From Euleptes europaea (Eukaryota; Chordata; Lepidosauria; Squamata; Sphaerodactylidae), in NCBI RefSeq assembly GCF_029931775.1, contig NC_079325.1, positions 24,471,461 through 24,535,460 on the forward strand: a stretch of 64,000 bases of DNA, given 5' to 3'. Under the pieces are notes generated by a model that saw only the letters and a list, made by a program, of their open reading frames with translations, did not search any database and was not told where the DNA came from. This document shows positions 61,540 to 64,000 of this stretch, piece after piece; position 1 is the first letter of the stretch, and every line of letters starts with the position of its first letter. The position numbers and the translations under genes are program-made.

Positions 61540-62000
61540 GTTCGGCTCCCAATGGTGTCCGGGTGGGTTAGAGCAGCCTCTGAGCTCTGCAAAGACACCC
61601 CAGGGCCGGGTTCCAAGGGAACGTGGAGGGAGGATGGCAGCGGATCGCGCGCGGCGGGGGGGGGTGAGGGCAAGGCCGGCTTCTCTCCCAGGGCTTCCCC
61701 CGCTCGCGGCTTCCGCTCCTTCCCCGGCCCCTCCCCCCCGCAAGGTTCCACTTTCCAAGATGGCGCCGGCCGAGCCGAGCGTGACGTCACCGGCGGAGTC
61801 GAGGGAGGGGCGGGGCGAGGAGGAGGGAGTGGGGCGGAGGGGCGGGGCCTCGGGGGCCCCGGGGAGCGCGCTGATTGGGCGGCGGCGTCTCCTGGCGGGC
61901 CGCGCCCACTGGTGGCTTCTTAGCGCGAGCCTCCAGGGGAGCGTTGCAGACCATATGGGAGCCGAGACCTCCTGGGGTGCCCTGCCTGTGCTGGCATGCA
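61540..62000 (-). promoter_or_regulatory. PPP2R2A: PPP2R2A CpG-island promoter and 5' UTR
   Basis: CpG-rich, TATA-less sequence upstream of the start codon; the island extends into intron 1 to about 61380. Visible sites: perfect CRE TGACGTCA at 61782-61789, CCAAT on the minus strand at 61874-61878, YY1-like AAGATGGCGCC at 61757-61767, and several GC boxes at 61806-61850. Initiation is likely between the CRE and the ATG, but no single start site can be assigned. Confidence 0.8.
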
Positions 62001-62226
62001 TCTAAAGGCGGTGGGGGTGGCCCTGGCAGTACCGATATTTCTTTGGACTTTCATAATGTCCCGATGCCCTTTTTTTTAATTATTATTCATTTATCTTTCT
62101 TGGATGATGATTGCTTGTGCTGTGTTTCTTAGCAAAAAGAAGCACCGAAAACTAAAGTCAAACTGTGCAAATAAATAGTAACCAGCTCTTGTGCTATAGG
62201 CAAATTAGCGATGCTATTATTTACAT

Positions 62227-62579
62227 GTGCAAAAACATACAAGGATACAACAAGCAGTACAATGGTGTACTTATAGTAGCTGGTTGCTACTCAAAGGAAG
62301 TCAATCTCGGTTGACAACAACTTTACAAGGTAAGTCCAAAAATGTATTATTTTATAGAGTCTTTTTTCTTTTTTCAGATGAAATTTTTTTGAAGCATCTT
62401 GCTTCAGCTCCAATTACGCTTCAAAAATTTTCATCTGAAAACAGAAAAAGACTATAAAATAATAAGTTTTTGTACTTACGTTGTAAACTTGTCAACCGAG
62501 ATTGACTTCCTTTGAGTAGCAACCAGCTACTATAAGTACACCATTGTACTGCTTGTTGTAACCTTGTATGTTTTTGTAC
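62227..62579. repeat. Large palindrome (foldback element)
   Basis: Arms 62227-62395 and 62418-62579 are inverted copies at roughly 90% identity, with a 22-base spacer. Outer ends read GTGCAAAAACATACAAGG and CCTTGTATGTTTTTGTAC. Each arm includes TCAATCTCGGTTGACAA and a GTAAGT...TTTTCAG stretch resembling a tiny intron. No transposase. No clear target duplication. Confidence 0.9.
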
Positions 62580-62584
62580 TGTGT

Positions 62585-62792
62585 TTCTAGCTTAACTTCT
62601 TTTAAAATGTCATTAAAAAAAATTAATTGCATGAAAGCTTGTTAAGCGTCAGCGTTCTGCAACTTTCTAGATCCTCCCATGGAATCACAGGAGAGTACAT
62701 TTTGTTTAACTTTTTTTAAATGTCATTTTAAAAAAAAATTGCATGAAAGTTTCCTCCCATGGAATCACAAAAGTGTACATTTTGTTTCTCAG
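62585..62792. repeat. Diverged tandem duplication
   Basis: Blocks TTTTAAAATGTCATT, ATTGCATGAAAG and CCTCCCATGGAATCACA...GTACATTTTGTTT occur twice in the same order (62603-62707 and 62714-62792); the second unit is shorter. Confidence 0.75.
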
Positions 62793-63194
62793 CAAATAAA
62801 GCACTCTAAACCAAATCCCTAAACCCCAATACTTTAAAGTCAAAACCAAATACAGGTATTTATTTTGTATTCGTATTAGAAAGCTCAGTGATGAATTTCA
62901 CAGAGTGTTGCCATAAGGATTAATAAATGCCCCTGTAAAATGAATCGCATCTTCCATTAAGAAAATCTGTAATTTCAGCAATTCTCCAGGATTTAACAAA
63001 TCAAACGTAAAACAAAGGAGGCTCTGGAGAGTGCTGGCATTTTGCTTTTACAACTTTTGAACAGTGAATGGATTCCAAATACAGTATTGTTTTCCTCACT
63101 AATATGGGAAGCAGGCATGGTAAAAACAATTATTTGTTTACTTCATTTATATAGCTCCTTTCTGAGACTCAAGGAAGATTATATATATGTAAGT

Positions 63195-63512
63195 GGTGTC
63201 AACTTACAGCTGATTTATGGTGACCCCAGCAAAGGACTTTCAAGGCAAGTGAGAAACAGAGAGTTTTCTACTTTTTTTTGTGCTGTCAAGTCACAGCTGA
63301 CTTATGGCGATCACTGCTATTGCCTGCTGCCACATCACACCCCTGGTATTTCTTGGAGGTCTCCTATCCAAATACTAGTCAGAGTCCAGGCTGAGAGTTC
63401 GTGACTGGCCCAGGGTCGCCCAGCACGTTGCCATAGCAGAGTGGGGATTTGAACCTGGGTTTCCCAGATCGTAGTCTGACACCTTTACCATTTCACTCCA
63501 CTGGCTCTCATG
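63195..63512 (-). mobile_element. tRNA-derived SINE with BovB-like tail, tail doubled
   Basis: Antisense head CATTTCACTCCACTGGCTCT, B box GGGGATTTGAACCTGG and body CACATCACACCCCTGGTATT. It carries two successive tail complements, CAAGTCACAGCTGACTTATG (about 63290) and CTTACAGCTGATTTATGGTG (about 63210), as if one SINE landed next to another's tail. Confidence 0.8.
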
Positions 63513-64000
63513 TTTTCTACTTTAGGTCTCTCTCTTTTTGTTGAAGACATACTTGACTCTCTCCAGCACAAAATAACCAAAACACTGGAAGATTTGTGAT
63601 GGAATCCCCCCAGCATTTTAAAGCTAATTTGCAGTGATCAGCTCCAGTTGGGGTTGGTACCATATGGGAAGGGGAGAGGGAGTGGAATCCTATGGCCTCC
63701 ACATGGCTTTGCCTATTCAACCTACCCTCCATATCTACTGTTAGCCCCAGGAATGGGGGAAAAATGGACCCGATTTTTTTTTACTTTTTCTCCTCGTCCA
63801 ACAGGGTACAAAGGGATTAAACACCCCCTTGACAAAGGGATTAAATACCCCATGATCCAAAACAGGGATGCTCAAGGGGTGCAATTTTTTTTTAAGATCC
63901 AGCCACATACTTCCCTCCCCCCATTGTGTTTTGCTCTTCAGGTGAACACTCTTCTTGGGGTTTTCTGTGTCACTGAATAGCAAGCTAAGCATGTGGCTTG

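Larger units (their letters stand above)
62001..64000. other. Upstream flank of PPP2R2A
   Basis: Contains a 353-bp palindrome (62227-62579), a diverged tandem duplication (62585-62792) and a SINE (63195-63512). No gene recognised in 62800-63190 or 63520-64000; short frames there have no recognisable content. Confidence 0.6.

Noticed and set aside
60967-62001. 344-codon open frame on the minus strand over the PPP2R2A promoter
   Set aside because: It reads through the exon 1 donor into intron 1 and owes its length to GC content. Only the M-A-G codons are supported as coding; the upstream part is noted as a low-probability extension.
1-64000. Endogenous retrovirus, LTR element, Polinton or CRISPR array
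   Set aside because: No gag, pol, env or capsid-like frames, no paired LTR-like ends and no regularly spaced repeats were seen. Reverse transcriptase traces are all of non-LTR type.

Overview
The window is vertebrate nuclear DNA, most likely from a squamate reptile (lizard or gecko type). The genes have vertebrate intron-exon structure. The interspersed repeats are typical of squamates: 5S-rRNA-derived and tRNA-derived SINEs with BovB-like tails, tRNA-Ala-like SINEs, MIR-like CORE-SINEs, CR1, L2, L1 and BovB LINE fragments, and small hAT-type DNA transposons. I see no bacterial-type genes, no CRISPR array and no recognisable retroviral or other virus-like element.

Almost the whole window is one gene read on the minus strand: PPP2R2A, the B55-alpha regulatory subunit of protein phosphatase 2A. 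All ten coding exons are present (61539 down to 4557). All junction phases agree and together encode 448 residues without interruption. The seven WD40 blade motifs can be read across exons 3 to 10. The promoter is a CpG island at about 61.4-62.0 kb with CRE, CCAAT and YY1-like sites. Intron 2 is about 37 kb, and intron 3 about 10.6 kb. The 3' UTR runs left to AATAAA signals near 3.9 or 3.8 kb.

About 3 kb beyond the PPP2R2A 3' end, in the same orientation, lies the promoter and first coding exon of BNIP3L (NIX, mitophagy receptor) at 308-392. This is the tandem PPP2R2A-BNIP3L order known from human 8p21. Its CpG island has a cluster of NRF1-like sites and two HIF-type cores. The rest of BNIP3L lies off the left edge.

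Layout: 1-900 BNIP3L intron 1, exon 1 and CpG promoter; 900-3.8 kb intergenic; 3.8-11.4 kb exons 10 to 4 of PPP2R2A; 11.4-22 kb intron 3 with an L2 LINE and a nested SINE/L1/hAT block; 22 kb exon 3; 22-59 kb giant intron 2 packed with repeats; 59 kb exon 2; 61.5 kb exon 1; 62-64 kb upstream flank with a 353-bp palindrome.

The most interesting observation is a candidate alternative PPP2R2A first exon inside intron 2 (26037-26127, minus). It starts MKCF, ends in the phase exon 3 needs, sits beside a GC-rich stretch, and resembles the alternative MKCF N-terminus I recall for the paralogue PPP2R2B (B55-beta2). Others are a tandem-acceptor (NAGNAG) site at exon 3, a 470-bp direct duplication flanking exon 4, an array of GC-rich hairpin units at 41.6-42.1 kb, and the perfect-looking hairpin upstream of the promoter.
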